64,000 bases of DNA from JAGPHI01 sp036641735 (GCA_036641735.1 JAVWEG010000001.1:5117-69116); one strand, 5' to 3'. Positions 43,416 through 53,116 are shown, numbered from the stretch's first letter. Numbers and translations: made by a program. The notes: generated by a model from the letters alone, not told the origin.

Positions 43416-44456
43416 ATGAAAAAGGCAATGTCAATTGTTTTATCGGCGGTGTTAGCACTGTCAATGGTGGGCTGTACGGTAAAGTCTCCTGCTACTGTAC
43501 TTACCGTGGAGGGTATAGAAATACCTGCCGGTATATATCTTTATTATCAATCCAATGCCGCAAATATTGCTGCTACTAAGGTAGAAGATAAATCCAAGGA
43601 TATTTACAAGCAGGAAATAGAAGGTAAATCTGCTGAGGAATGGATACACGAGCAAACGATTAGCTTAATAAAGAGCTATATTTATATGGATAAAGTGTTT
43701 GCCGAAAAAAAGCTTGAGCTAAGCGAAGACGATAAGAAGGGCATTGACGACCAAGTAAACAACGCTTGGGAGCAAGGCGAAAAAATGTTTGTAGCTAATG
43801 GCATAGGCAAAGAAACATTGCGCACTGTGGCACAGCAAGGAGTAGTGCAAAGCCGTATTTACAGCGAAGTTTTCGTAAAAGACAGCGCAAATGCCGTGGA
43901 AGATGCAGCCGCAAAAGAATATATGAATAAAACTTATTCTCATATCGTAGGGCTTACCTTACCTACAATAGATAAAAGCTATCAAGCACTTGCGGACGAT
44001 AAGGTAAAAGAAATAAAAGCTATCGGTGATGCAGTGCTTGCGGATATCAAGGGCGGCAAAAAGCTAGATGAAGCCTCTGCAAAAGCAGCGCTTAACAAGG
44101 TGTTTGCCATTACAGGACACGAGATGTCAGACGAGCTGTTCTCTTCGTTTTTCACTACAGAGTATCTGCGCAGTGAATCTACCAATATGCCTAAAGAAAC
44201 ACTCGATGTGTTGCTTGCGGCAAAGGTAGGAGACAGCGGAGTACAAGAAGTAGGCTCAATGCCTTATGTATGGTCTAAAATTGAAAACTTCGAGACTGCG
44301 GAAGAGTTTGATATGTATAAGCTGTCTATTGCCAATGAAATTCAGGCAGCCGCGTTCGAGGACTCTATAAAAGAAGCTACCGCGTCATACGAAGTAATTG
44401 AAGACGCGTCGGCAGTAAAAACATATTCACCTAAAAAAATAAAGCAAGTAAAATAA
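43416..44456 (+). CDS. SurA/PrsA-like lipoprotein without a clear PPIase domain
   Basis: 346 residues with a lipoprotein signal (SAVLALSMVGC). The N-terminal part (VLTVEGIEIPAGIYLYYQ, then helices) resembles the SurA_N/trigger-factor-like chaperone region of PrsA-type foldases. The usual parvulin domain with its conserved His and Cys residues is not apparent in the middle. It may be a chaperone-only relative that helps exported proteins fold. The GGAAAGAGG site precedes the ATG, and an acetyltransferase gene follows after 14 bases. Confidence 0.65.
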   Translation: MKKAMSIVLSAVLALSMVGCTVKSPATVLTVEGIEIPAGIYLYYQSNAANIAATKVEDKSKDIYKQEIEGKSAEEWIHEQTISLIKSYIYMDKVFAEKKLELSEDDKKGIDDQVNNAWEQGEKMFVANGIGKETLRTVAQQGVVQSRIYSEVFVKDSANAVEDAAAKEYMNKTYSHIVGLTLPTIDKSYQALADDKVKEIKAIGDAVLADIKGGKKLDEASAKAALNKVFAITGHEMSDELFSSFFTTEYLRSESTNMPKETLDVLLAAKVGDSGVQEVGSMPYVWSKIENFETAEEFDMYKLSIANEIQAAAFEDSIKEATASYEVIEDASAVKTYSPKKIKQVK

Positions 44457-44470
44457 CGGAGTAAACATAA

Positions 44471-44920
44471 ATGTCATTTGAAATACGCAGAGCAGTAGAA
44501 ACAGATATCCCCGATATACTCACGCTTATTCGTGCCATTGCCGAGTATGAAAAGATGAGCGATGAAGTAGTGGCTACAGAAAAAAGCCTGCACAAGGCAA
44601 TGTTTGAAGAAAATATTGCGCATTGCCTTATGGCTATAGAGGACGGAAAAGCGGTAGGCTACGCTCTGTATTTTTACAATTTTTCTACTTTTGTTGGCAA
44701 AAAAGGTCTTTATTTAGAGGATTTGTATTTGTATCCCGAGATGCGTAAAAAAGGATATGGCAAATTACTTTTTAATGAGCTTTTAGCTATCGCCAAAAGT
44801 GAAGATTGTACACGTATGGAATGGTGCTGCCTTAATTGGAACACGCAAAGCCAAGAATTTTATAAATCGCTCGGCGCTGTGCCGATGGACGAGTGGACTA
44901 CTTGGAGATTAATTAATTAA
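44471..44920 (+). CDS. GNAT-family acetyltransferase, diamine/spermidine acetyltransferase-like
   Basis: 149 residues. The acetyl-CoA loop is RKKGYGKLLF near 97-106, preceded by GLYLEDLYLYPE, which closely resembles the diamine N-acetyltransferase (SSAT) subgroup. WCCLNWNTQSQEFYKSLGA near 120-138 also fits. A small amine such as a polyamine or thialysine is the likely acceptor; this is inference from the subgroup. Confidence 0.85.
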   Translation: MSFEIRRAVETDIPDILTLIRAIAEYEKMSDEVVATEKSLHKAMFEENIAHCLMAIEDGKAVGYALYFYNFSTFVGKKGLYLEDLYLYPEMRKKGYGKLLFNELLAIAKSEDCTRMEWCCLNWNTQSQEFYKSLGAVPMDEWTTWRLIN

Positions 44921-44926
44921 ACAAAA

Positions 44927-44969
44927 TCAGCCGTGCAAGCTTAATTTTGCTTACACGGCTGATTGTTTT
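44927..44969. terminator. Terminator between the acetyltransferase gene and clpB
   Basis: Stem of 14 bp with one mismatch (44927-44940 with 44949-44962), then ATTGTTTTTT on the plus strand. Convergent genes share it. Confidence 0.82.
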
Positions 44970-47564
44970 TTACCGATTAATTATTAAATTATGATTTTGC
45001 TCATCTATAATATACTCTGTTCCGGGTGTAGGATTTTGCTCTAATATCGCTTTCGCAAGTAAAGTGTCTACGTGGCTTTGTATATATCTTTTTAATGGGC
45101 GCGCGCCATACATTGGATCGTATCCCTCGTCCACAATAAAGCTTTTCGCGCTATCGGTGAGCCGTAAATGCAGCTCCTTTGCGTTCAATCGCTTTTGCAA
45201 AGCGGCTATTTGTAAGGTTACGATTTCGCTTATTTCTTCTTTGGAAAGGGGCTTGTAATACACTATTTCATCTAGGCGATTAAGAAATTCGGGACGGAAA
45301 GTGGTTTTCAACAAGGCATTTACTTCTTCACGAGCGCTTTTTGTGATTTCACCGTTTTCTATGCCGTCCAAAAGATATTCACTGCCAAGATTAGATGTGA
45401 GTATTAATATGGTGTTTTTAAAATCTACAGTGCGCCCTGCACTGTCCGTAATGCGCCCGTCATCAAGCACTTGCAATAAAATATTAAATACGTCAGGATG
45501 AGCTTTTTCTATCTCGTCAAACAGCACTACTGCGTATGGGTGGCGGCGAACAGCCTCTGTAAGCTGGCCGCCCTCCTCGTATCCCACATATCCCGGAGGC
45601 GCTCCAATAAGGCGAGATACGCTGAATTTTTCCATATATTCGCTCATATCTATACGGATAAGATTTTTTTCGTCATCGAACAAATTTTCGGCAAGCGCTT
45701 TGGCAAGCTCTGTTTTGCCCACACCTGTAGGGCCTAAAAATAAAAACGAACCTATTGGCTTTGTCTCGTCGCTAATGCCTGCGCGTGAGCGCATAATAGC
45801 TTCGCTCACTTTAGTTACAGCTTCGTTTTGCCCTATCACGCGTTTGTGCAGCTCGCTGTCTAAGTGCAGCAGCTTTTCGCGCTCGCTCTCAAGTAGCTTG
45901 TTCACAGGAATACCTGTCCATCGGCTGATAATACGTGATATTTCTTCGTCTGTTACTCTGTCGTGCAGCAAGGTGTTTTCTCTTGCATCCTCGGCAAGCT
46001 TTTCTTCGGCGGCAAGCTCTTTTTGTAAAGCAGGCAGCTTGCCATAGGTAAGCTCCGCCGCCTTGTCGAGATTGTATTCTCGTTGAGCTTTTTCGATATC
46101 CGAATTTACTTGCTCTAATTGTGTACGTAGGCTTTGCACTTTAGATATCGCGTTCTTTTCGTTATCCCATTTTGCACGCATTGCTTTAGATTGCTCGTTA
46201 ATGGCGGCAAGCTCTTTTTCAAGCGCGGCAAGGCGCTCACGCGATAAATTATCTGTTTCTTTGGCAAGCGCCGTGCGCTCTATTTGCAGCTGCATACTGC
46301 GGCGCTCAAGGTCATCAAGCTCGGCAGGGCTGCTCTCAAGCTCTGTGCGTATCATTGCACAAGCTTCGTCCACAAGGTCTATAGCCTTATCGGGCAAAAA
46401 ACGATCGGAAATATATCTATTGCTCAGTACGGCAGCAGATATCAGCGCCGCATCTTGTATTTTTACACCGTGAAACACCTCGTAGCGCTCCTTCAGTCCG
46501 CGCAATATGGAAATGGTATCCTCTACGCTCGGCTCCGATACAGTAACAGGCTGAAAACGTCTTTCAAGCGCCGCATCTTTTTCTATATACATACGGTACT
46601 CGTTTAGCGTGGTAGCGCCTATGCAGTGCAGCTCGCCGCGCGCAAGCATAGGCTTTAAAATATTGCCTGCATCCATAGCGCCGTCTGCTTTGCCCGCGCC
46701 CACTATTGTGTGCAGCTCATCTATAAATAATATAATTTCACCATTCGATTTTTTTATCTCGCTGAGTACACTTTTCAGCCGTTCTTCAAATTCGCCTCTG
46801 TATTTCGCACCGGCAACAAGCGCTCCCATATCAAGGCTGAATACTCGGCGGTTTTTAAGATTATTAGGCACATCGCCGCGCACTATACGCGCGGCAAGCC
46901 CCTCGGCAATAGCTGTTTTGCCCACACCGGGTTCGCCGATTAAAACGGGGTTATTTTTGGTTTTACGCGTTAATATACGCACCACATTGCGTATTTCGGC
47001 ATCGCGTCCTATCACAGGGTCCAGCTTTTGCTCGCGTGCAAGCTCTACTAAATCTTGTCCGTATTTTTTTAATACATCATAGGTGCTTTCGGGGCTGTCG
47101 TTTGTCACTCTTTGCGCTCCGCGCACCTCGGCAAGCACTTTTAAAAAGCTTTGCTTATCTATATGATACGGTTTTAAAATATCCTTTATTGCACTGTCGT
47201 TTATTTCAATAAGCCCCAGCATAATATGCTCTACCGACACATATTCGTCACGCATATTTGCAGCTTCTTTTTCGGCTGTATTAAGCGCCTTATCCGTATC
47301 GGCGGAAATATATATTTTATCCGCTTCACGCCCTTGTCCGCTTACGTGCGGCAGCGCCGATACTTTTTGCAGTGCCGCGCTTTGCATAGCATCAAGGTTA
47401 ACAGAAAGCTTTTTCATAAGCTCGGGGATTAGCCCGTCATTTTGCGAGAGCAAGGCAGATAGCAAATGTATCGGCTGCAATTGCTGATTTTCGTATTCAA
47501 TAGCTAAGCTTTGCGCTGAATTTATCGCTTCCATAGATTTTTGTGTTAATTTATTACTGTTCAT
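44970..47564 (-). CDS. clpB: ATP-dependent disaggregase ClpB
   Basis: 864 residues with the full ClpB plan. A Clp_N repeat domain spans about 1-145, the first AAA+ domain has GEPGVGKT near 205-212, the coiled-coil middle domain (about 405-530) separates it from the second AAA+ domain with GPTGVGKT near 605-612, and a C-terminal small domain follows. The middle domain is long, which separates ClpB from ClpC. ClpB rescues aggregated proteins with DnaK. It lies 42 bases after an RHH-protein gene on the same strand. No CIRCE (HrcA) element was seen near the operon promoter. Confidence 0.97.
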   Translation of the reverse strand: MNSNKLTQKSMEAINSAQSLAIEYENQQLQPIHLLSALLSQNDGLIPELMKKLSVNLDAMQSAALQKVSALPHVSGQGREADKIYISADTDKALNTAEKEAANMRDEYVSVEHIMLGLIEINDSAIKDILKPYHIDKQSFLKVLAEVRGAQRVTNDSPESTYDVLKKYGQDLVELAREQKLDPVIGRDAEIRNVVRILTRKTKNNPVLIGEPGVGKTAIAEGLAARIVRGDVPNNLKNRRVFSLDMGALVAGAKYRGEFEERLKSVLSEIKKSNGEIILFIDELHTIVGAGKADGAMDAGNILKPMLARGELHCIGATTLNEYRMYIEKDAALERRFQPVTVSEPSVEDTISILRGLKERYEVFHGVKIQDAALISAAVLSNRYISDRFLPDKAIDLVDEACAMIRTELESSPAELDDLERRSMQLQIERTALAKETDNLSRERLAALEKELAAINEQSKAMRAKWDNEKNAISKVQSLRTQLEQVNSDIEKAQREYNLDKAAELTYGKLPALQKELAAEEKLAEDARENTLLHDRVTDEEISRIISRWTGIPVNKLLESEREKLLHLDSELHKRVIGQNEAVTKVSEAIMRSRAGISDETKPIGSFLFLGPTGVGKTELAKALAENLFDDEKNLIRIDMSEYMEKFSVSRLIGAPPGYVGYEEGGQLTEAVRRHPYAVVLFDEIEKAHPDVFNILLQVLDDGRITDSAGRTVDFKNTILILTSNLGSEYLLDGIENGEITKSAREEVNALLKTTFRPEFLNRLDEIVYYKPLSKEEISEIVTLQIAALQKRLNAKELHLRLTDSAKSFIVDEGYDPMYGARPLKRYIQSHVDTLLAKAILEQNPTPGTEYIIDEQNHNLIINR

Positions 47565-47606
47565 AATATATCTCCTTTCGTAACATAAACATTACATAAT
47601 ATGGCT

Positions 47607-48233
47607 TTATAATTGTAAAATAGTATCATTTGCGCCAATTTGGTATATTTGCTTTGTACTTAATGCTGCAAATTCTGTGCTTGGTAATGCATCAAAATAA
47701 GCTTTCAATGCTTTGTCAAACAGGGAAATGTACTCACTTATCGCAAAGCCTGCCTGCTCGGCACTGCTTATAGATTTGGGACAATTAAGATATCGCGTAA
47801 AGCGCCCATCGTCTATTTGCGATACGGCATATTCGCTCTCGCACGACAGCCATACAGAAAAGAAACGGTTTAGATGCGCTATTAATACGCTGTTTTGTGT
47901 GCGCAAGGATACGCGCAGGCGGCATAATTCTTCGCCGTCTGTCAGCTCTACAATATATCGCACAGACGGATTGTACTTATATTGTATTGCACTGCGTGCC
48001 GCAAAATATGCATCGCCGCGCCCAAGACTTGCCAATTGCGAATGTTGTGACACAAAGCTTTCTAATATTGCAAATATATCGTCAATGCGCCCCTCGCGTG
48101 TAACAAGCCCTACCTTTTGCGCCAATATGCGATTAATCATATTAGAGCGGCTTGTATGCTCTGCAAAGCTTAATTTGTCGATAGCGCTTACTACCTCATC
48201 TTGCAGCACTATGCTATATACGGAGCTAGACAT
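47607..48233 (-). CDS. Ribbon-helix-helix protein of unknown function, operon partner of clpB
   Basis: 208 residues. The N-terminal ~45 residues fit a ribbon-helix-helix DNA-binding fold: a short strand (VYSIVLQDEVVSAIDKL) and two helices around HTSRSNMINRILAQKVG. The remaining about 160 residues are predicted mixed alpha/beta with no family I recognise. It has a consensus-like promoter and lies directly before clpB, so it may regulate the operon or act with ClpB. Nothing in the sequence tells the ligand. Confidence 0.7.
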   Translation of the reverse strand: MSSSVYSIVLQDEVVSAIDKLSFAEHTSRSNMINRILAQKVGLVTREGRIDDIFAILESFVSQHSQLASLGRGDAYFAARSAIQYKYNPSVRYIVELTDGEELCRLRVSLRTQNSVLIAHLNRFFSVWLSCESEYAVSQIDDGRFTRYLNCPKSISSAEQAGFAISEYISLFDKALKAYFDALPSTEFAALSTKQIYQIGANDTILQL

Positions 48234-48257
48234 ATTGCACCTCGTTTCTTTTTAATA

Positions 48258-48286
48258 ATTGTACATCTGATTATATACTTTGTCAA
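48258..48286 (-). promoter_or_regulatory. Promoter of the RHH-clpB operon
   Basis: Minus strand: TTGACA (48281-48286), 17-base spacer, TACAAT (48258-48263). No CIRCE or CtsR-like repeat overlaps it. Confidence 0.8.
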
Positions 48287-48325
48287 GCATTTTATATAAT
48301 GCGCCTTACAAAGTACAATACATCA

Positions 48326-48354
48326 TTGCGAAAATTGCTTTTATACTGTATTAT
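48326..48354 (+). promoter_or_regulatory. Promoter of plsC
   Basis: TTGCGA (48326-48331), 17-base spacer, TATTAT (48349-48354). Confidence 0.65.
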
Positions 48355-48447
48355 ATATAACGTAGTAGCTTTACTTAAATTTGCATAATTTTTTAAAACA
48401 GGGTAAAAGCTGCGATAGGTTTAAATTGAAAGGCGTGTGTACTTGTA

Positions 48448-49164
48448 ATGCGTACTATTGTTTGGTTTATATATTTTTGGATATATCTTATTTGCCTTGT
48501 GCCGCGAATGATAAAAGCGCAAAAGCTTAAAGACAAAGGTGATGCAAGATATGAGGAGATAGTAAACAGTGCAGTACCGCGCTGGGCAAAGCGCCTTATG
48601 CGTTTGGCAGGGGCAGATGTTACAGTGAGCGGCATCGAAAATATTCCAAAGGACAAGGCTGTAATATATGTGTGCAATCATAACGGATATTTTGATATCC
48701 CTTTATTGCTTGCATATTTAGATAAGCCGCACGCGCTTGTGGCAAAAAAAGAAATCGGTAAATTACCGCTTATTCGCAATTGGATGCGATTGTTTGACTG
48801 TATTTTTATCGATAGAGAAAATCCGCGCCAATCTGTAGCAGGGCTTAACACGGCGGCGCAGCTGGTGGCGCAAGGTAAAAGCGTGGGTATTTTCCCCGAG
48901 GGTACACGCGCAAAGGGCAGAGAAATGGGCGAGTTTAAGGGCGGCGGATTTAAAATAGCCAGTAAAACTAAGGCGCAGATTGTGCCTGTAGCTATCAGCG
49001 GTACGCATCTTTTGATGGAAGCAAATAATTATTGGATACATCCTGCAAAGGTAACGATGACGATATTGCCGCCTGTGGAAACAAAAGACCTTACAAAGGA
49101 ACAAATAAAAGAGCTGCCAAGTGTAATAAGGCAGCAGATATTAAATGCAAAAGATAACAAGTGA
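48448..49164 (+). CDS. plsC: 1-acyl-sn-glycerol-3-phosphate acyltransferase
   Basis: 238 residues. An N-terminal membrane segment is followed by the NHX4D catalytic motif in CNHNGYFDIP near 73-82 and the acceptor motif FPEGTRAKG near 151. It acylates lysophosphatidic acid to phosphatidic acid in phospholipid synthesis. It is followed by two genes for small membrane proteins, probably in one operon. Confidence 0.92.
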   Translation: MRTIVWFIYFWIYLICLVPRMIKAQKLKDKGDARYEEIVNSAVPRWAKRLMRLAGADVTVSGIENIPKDKAVIYVCNHNGYFDIPLLLAYLDKPHALVAKKEIGKLPLIRNWMRLFDCIFIDRENPRQSVAGLNTAAQLVAQGKSVGIFPEGTRAKGREMGEFKGGGFKIASKTKAQIVPVAISGTHLLMEANNYWIHPAKVTMTILPPVETKDLTKEQIKELPSVIRQQILNAKDNK

Positions 49165-49203
49165 ATAAGAGCTTGATGAGTATAAGGAAGAAAGGCGAAT
49201 AAT

Positions 49204-49941
49204 ATGGCGAGCGCACGATATACAAGATATATTAGTAAAGAGGATAATAAAGAGCCTGAGCATCACGAGATGACAAACGAAGAAAAATGGAGTAATTTTT
49301 GGTTTTATCATAAATGGCATATCGTTGCTATAATATGCGCAGCGGCAATGATAGGTATGTTTGTATATGAACTTGTAACGCGAGTGCAATACGATTACAC
49401 CATAGGGCTTATTACAGAACAAACGCTGCCATCGGGTACGGTAGAGGCGCTAAAGCTGGAGCTTGAACGCGTATGCGACGATTTTAATGGCAATGGTAAA
49501 GTGGATATAGATATAATGGAATATAATTTCTCTATATCGGGGGATAATATAATAGATCCAAATATGCACGCAGCCAATATCACACGGCTTATGGGCGATA
49601 TTCAAACAGGGCAAAGTATGCTGTTTTTAACCGATAATGTTAAGGGTGTGCAGGAAGGACAGATGTTTTTAGCATATAATGACGGCACTACTCCAAAAAC
49701 AGATGCAAAAATAGATTACAATAATATGGGGCGCAAATGGACGGACTGCCCATTGCTCAAAGAGCTTAATTTAGGCTATGCCACCAATTTTGACGGTGAG
49801 CAAGGCGCTTTGATACAAGATATAATGAAAAGCTTTACACTTGTGAAGCGCGCGTATTACGATACTTCTATAGAGCCAAAGGAAAAGCTTGCGCCATATT
49901 ATAAAAGCTCAATGGCACTGTTTGACAAGCTGACGGAATAG
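49204..49941 (+). CDS. Membrane-anchored protein of unknown function with an EF-hand-like loop
   Basis: 245 residues. A cytoplasmic N-terminus with FWFYHKWHIVA leads into one membrane helix (about 38-60); the rest is outside. I know similar Clostridia proteins only as hypotheticals. Near residue 98 the sequence DFNGNGKVDI fits a calcium-binding DxNxxG-type loop as in dockerins and EF-hands. No enzyme motif is seen. It sits between plsC and a small membrane protein gene, with a GGAAGAAAGG-like ribosome site. Confidence 0.6.
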   Translation: MASARYTRYISKEDNKEPEHHEMTNEEKWSNFWFYHKWHIVAIICAAAMIGMFVYELVTRVQYDYTIGLITEQTLPSGTVEALKLELERVCDDFNGNGKVDIDIMEYNFSISGDNIIDPNMHAANITRLMGDIQTGQSMLFLTDNVKGVQEGQMFLAYNDGTTPKTDAKIDYNNMGRKWTDCPLLKELNLGYATNFDGEQGALIQDIMKSFTLVKRAYYDTSIEPKEKLAPYYKSSMALFDKLTE

Positions 49942-49962
49942 CAAAAAATAAAAGGAGCAATA

Positions 49963-50130
49963 ATGGATTTTATATTAGTACTGATTATTGTTGCAGTAGC
50001 GGCGGCACTGGTATTGGGTATATTAGTGGTGGCGGCGGTGGGCGCATCACGTTCTAAAACAAAAGATAAAGAAAAAACACCCTCACAAAAGGTGCAAAAC
50101 CCATATACTAAATATTACAATAAAAAATAA
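49963..50130 (+). CDS. Small single-pass membrane protein, 55 residues
   Basis: ATG at 49963 after AAAGGAG. The N-terminal 30 residues are one hydrophobic helix rich in Val, Ala and Leu, and the rest is a basic, hydrophilic tail ending KYYNKK. No family is recognised. The ribosome binding site and the terminator immediately after the stop support it as a real gene. Confidence 0.7.
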   Translation: MDFILVLIIVAVAAALVLGILVVAAVGASRSKTKDKEKTPSQKVQNPYTKYYNKK

Positions 50131-50173
50131 AACTTACGGACAAAATGAAAAACATTTTGTCCGTAAGTTTTTA
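50131..50173. terminator. Bidirectional terminator, 17-bp perfect stem
   Basis: Arms at 50131-50147 and 50153-50169 with an AAAAA loop and TTTT after; it starts directly after the stop codon of the small membrane protein gene and faces the glycosidase-like gene. Confidence 0.88.
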
Positions 50174-50175
50174 TA

Positions 50176-51840
50176 TTATATTATTCCATTATCCTCTATG
50201 CGCCATTTGGCATATGAGGCGCTTTGAAATCCCTCGCCGATTGTGTCCTTTGCTTTTTGCAGTAAATCATAGTACGGCTGTAATTTATCTGCCGCAATAT
50301 CGCCTTGCGCGTATTGGTCTACAGAATGGAAATATTGTTTTTGCAAGGCAAGATAGGTTTTAAAGCAATCAAGATGATATCTGCCGTGTTCATTTAAACG
50401 CACGAGCGATACGCTGTTTACGATATCCATTATTTCATTGTACCGCTTATCATATGAAGCTGCATTTTGAGCATCAAATATTTTATTGCGATGAGTAATA
50501 TGGTCGGCAATATGTAATGATGCACGAGGTGGGCGGCTCCATAAAGCGGTGTCTTGTAGCTGATATACCGTTAGCCTAAGCGCTTTGGAAAGCGGCGCGG
50601 AGCAAGCATCCCACAAAGCGACAGCAAGCTCTGTTACTATTTCATCTATCGAAAAATCGGGGTGGTAATATGCCTCGCTCATAATCGAAAAATTTAAAGA
50701 TGCTGCCCACCAGCTGGAGATTGGCGCCCACAGCGATATCACTCCGTTACATTCGGCATTTGCGGCAGCAGATACCAGCTTTTTGCATTGCTCGGGCTGT
50801 ATCCACACATTACTTACACCGTAAAAGCTGTCTGCCATATATTTATCAAGCAAAAACACATTTTGCTTTTTGTCGTCTTTATGCACCCAGAAAAATGCTT
50901 TGTCGGGAGCTGACAGTAACACGGCGGATTTTGGCGGAAGTATCGTATCGGTACAGGCTTTGGCATTTACACTGTGCAGCAAAACAATATCCTCGCGCAC
51001 GGAATGTAAGCGGCTTTCAAGTAGCGCAAACGCACGGTTTGCTTTATCTATATCGGCGCTTATACCTGCCATTTTATATTCAAATCCCAATGGCCCCACT
51101 GTTTTTATATAAGGCTTGTCTTTTATATAATTACAAATATCGTCAACATAGCTTTCAAACGATGCTTCGTCAAATGGCAATGAATTATCAGAAGCTGTAC
51201 AAGGCTCTGCGCTCTTTGTACAGGGGATTGCGGAAAAGCCAAAAGCCATACAAATATCTATACCGCGGCACATAAGATGAGGCAGTACAGTACTCTCTAT
51301 TTCTTCCCAATGGATACTGTGTTCTTTAATACCATTTGAATTTATTTCGGGGGCAGTAACAAGCAAATTATAGCAGTTTTTAGCCATAAAATCTACTGTG
51401 GCAAGCACGTCGGCAATATTGTCACGATTTATGCCGAGCAAGGCAATGCCTCGTTTTTCCACAAGAGGATTTTCGGTATATACACCTGCGGGCAATGCCT
51501 TGCGGCGCACCGTAGGTATGTTTTGGCAAGATGCTTTAGAAAACCAAAACGAGCAGCCAAGCATACGCAGTACGTGATACACACCGTGCAGCACTCCGCG
51601 CCCTTGCCCTGAGGTGATACGCACATCAGTTTCGGTAATTACTATTTGATATCCGTCATAGCGCAGCATAGGCGATTGACGTAGTGACAATACAAAGCGC
51701 GCAGAGCCTTTTTTCTCCACAACATTAAGGCGCGCAAACATACGTGTAAGATACGCTTGTAGCTCTTCTTTGGCAAAATCCAAGCAAGCATCATTGCCGT
51801 TTGCAGTAATGGTAATATCTATGCCACAGGATAATTCCAT
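50176..51840 (-). CDS. Glycoside-hydrolase-like protein with GH20b/GH67-type N-terminal domain
   Basis: 554 residues, no signal peptide. Residues 1-125 look like the zincin-like N-terminal domain of family 20 and 67 enzymes (ACLDFAKEELQAYL, later GRGVLHGVYHVLRMLGCSFWF near 75-98). A barrel-like middle part follows (EKRGIALLGINRDNIADVL, then VDFMAKNCYNLLV), and then a helical C-terminus. The catalytic acids cannot be assigned by eye. An intracellular alpha-glucuronidase- or hexosaminidase-like role is possible. A glucuronate link would fit the KDG genes but is speculative. Confidence 0.6.
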   Translation of the reverse strand: MELSCGIDITITANGNDACLDFAKEELQAYLTRMFARLNVVEKKGSARFVLSLRQSPMLRYDGYQIVITETDVRITSGQGRGVLHGVYHVLRMLGCSFWFSKASCQNIPTVRRKALPAGVYTENPLVEKRGIALLGINRDNIADVLATVDFMAKNCYNLLVTAPEINSNGIKEHSIHWEEIESTVLPHLMCRGIDICMAFGFSAIPCTKSAEPCTASDNSLPFDEASFESYVDDICNYIKDKPYIKTVGPLGFEYKMAGISADIDKANRAFALLESRLHSVREDIVLLHSVNAKACTDTILPPKSAVLLSAPDKAFFWVHKDDKKQNVFLLDKYMADSFYGVSNVWIQPEQCKKLVSAAANAECNGVISLWAPISSWWAASLNFSIMSEAYYHPDFSIDEIVTELAVALWDACSAPLSKALRLTVYQLQDTALWSRPPRASLHIADHITHRNKIFDAQNAASYDKRYNEIMDIVNSVSLVRLNEHGRYHLDCFKTYLALQKQYFHSVDQYAQGDIAADKLQPYYDLLQKAKDTIGEGFQSASYAKWRIEDNGII

Positions 51841-51969
51841 TTTGTTTCCTCCGTGAATATGTCAAGTAAAAATCTGTTTTATTTAAACATATTTTATATT
51901 CTGTATATCATTTTACACTGTTTGAATAGTAAATGGAAGAGCAAAAGTATGAATACGGAAAAACAATAG

Positions 51970-53070
51970 TTACAAGAGCGCTTTTGCAAGCGCCCGTGCA
52001 GAATACTTACCTGCCGCTTTAGCTTCGTCAAGAGTGTTTGCGTGTCCGCCTACTTCTATTAAAATACTGCCAAACGTCAAATCTTGATTATAGTATCGAT
52101 AATCGAACAAAAGCGGACGCGCAAGCCCTTTATAATCCTCGCCCATTTCAGTCTGCCATAAGCTGGCAAAGCGCAGATTTTGCTTAAAATTAGGCAAATT
52201 GCCTTTTTTGTCCGCTCCGCAAATCAGCATTACCTGGGCGCATTTTTCACCGTCTATCTCGGCAATGGGCTTTATTCGCGTGCCATCATCTTTTTGTATA
52301 GCATCTCTATGTACGTCCAGTACTATTTTTATAGACGGATATTGCGCCAAATATTCGCGCACGGTTGCATTGCTGCGAGCATAAGCACCGTTGTAGCTGG
52401 GATAATCGTGAAGCTTTGTATCGTGCAAGGTGTTTATGCCTGCTAATTCAAATTCTGTTTTCATCACTTCGCCCACAGCTACCATATTTACATTTTCGTC
52501 TGTACTGCGCGCTTGAAAGTCGGGCGAATACCATTCTTCGTCTGTAAGCTGAAAGGTTTCGGTAGTGTGAGTGTGCATAATTAATATTTGCGGCTGTGTG
52601 CTATTGCGCTCTATGCTAAAAGAAAGGGGCTTACCTATTTCTGCCGATATTTCTTCTCGAGACAAAGCGGTGCAATTTTTAATAGTGACAGTGCCGCACG
52701 GAATATATACCTTGCCTTCGCCCTGCTCGTAATGCGCTTGCACTATAGGCAAAGCACCGTTTGGCGGAGTGATAATGGGCAAAGGCGCGGTTTCCGCTTC
52801 GGTGGGCGGAACTGCCCAAAACCCCGAAGAATAATCGTCCTCATCAAAGGTTTGTGCAGCAGGCAAAGCCTCGGGCGGCTTTGTATTATTTTGCTCTAAT
52901 AATTTTTGCTGTGCTTTTATAGCTATGGTAGGCGCTACCAGCATACCGCTGATTTGCGCTGCATATGCGGTAATAGGCATATGTGCCGAAGCTATAACCA
53001 TAGCCGAAATGGTAATTGAAAGTAAAGCAAAAGCAGATACTATTCCGCCTAAATTTTGCCTTTTACGCAA
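51970..53070 (-). CDS. spoIIP: Stage II sporulation protein P (SpoIIP)
   Basis: Peptidoglycan amidase/endopeptidase of the SpoIIDMP complex that drives engulfment. 366 residues from the TTG at 53070: AAGGAG lies nine bases before it, whereas the ATG at 53079 is too close to that site. A membrane helix spans about 10-30. The catalytic domain has ILIMHTHTTE near 185 and the C-terminal EVGGHANTLDEA near 345. It follows gpr, the usual gpr-spoIIP order in Firmicutes. Confidence 0.93.
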   Translation of the reverse strand: MRKRQNLGGIVSAFALLSITISAMVIASAHMPITAYAAQISGMLVAPTIAIKAQQKLLEQNNTKPPEALPAAQTFDEDDYSSGFWAVPPTEAETAPLPIITPPNGALPIVQAHYEQGEGKVYIPCGTVTIKNCTALSREEISAEIGKPLSFSIERNSTQPQILIMHTHTTETFQLTDEEWYSPDFQARSTDENVNMVAVGEVMKTEFELAGINTLHDTKLHDYPSYNGAYARSNATVREYLAQYPSIKIVLDVHRDAIQKDDGTRIKPIAEIDGEKCAQVMLICGADKKGNLPNFKQNLRFASLWQTEMGEDYKGLARPLLFDYRYYNQDLTFGSILIEVGGHANTLDEAKAAGKYSARALAKALL

Positions 53071-53116
53071 AGCTATCATCTCCTTATATTGCAATGTGTT
53101 ATTTACAATATATGAT

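Noticed and set aside
47713..48255. 180-codon plus-strand frame opposite the RHH gene
   Set aside because: The minus-strand frame has a promoter, a ribosome binding site and an RHH motif; the plus-strand frame has none of these.
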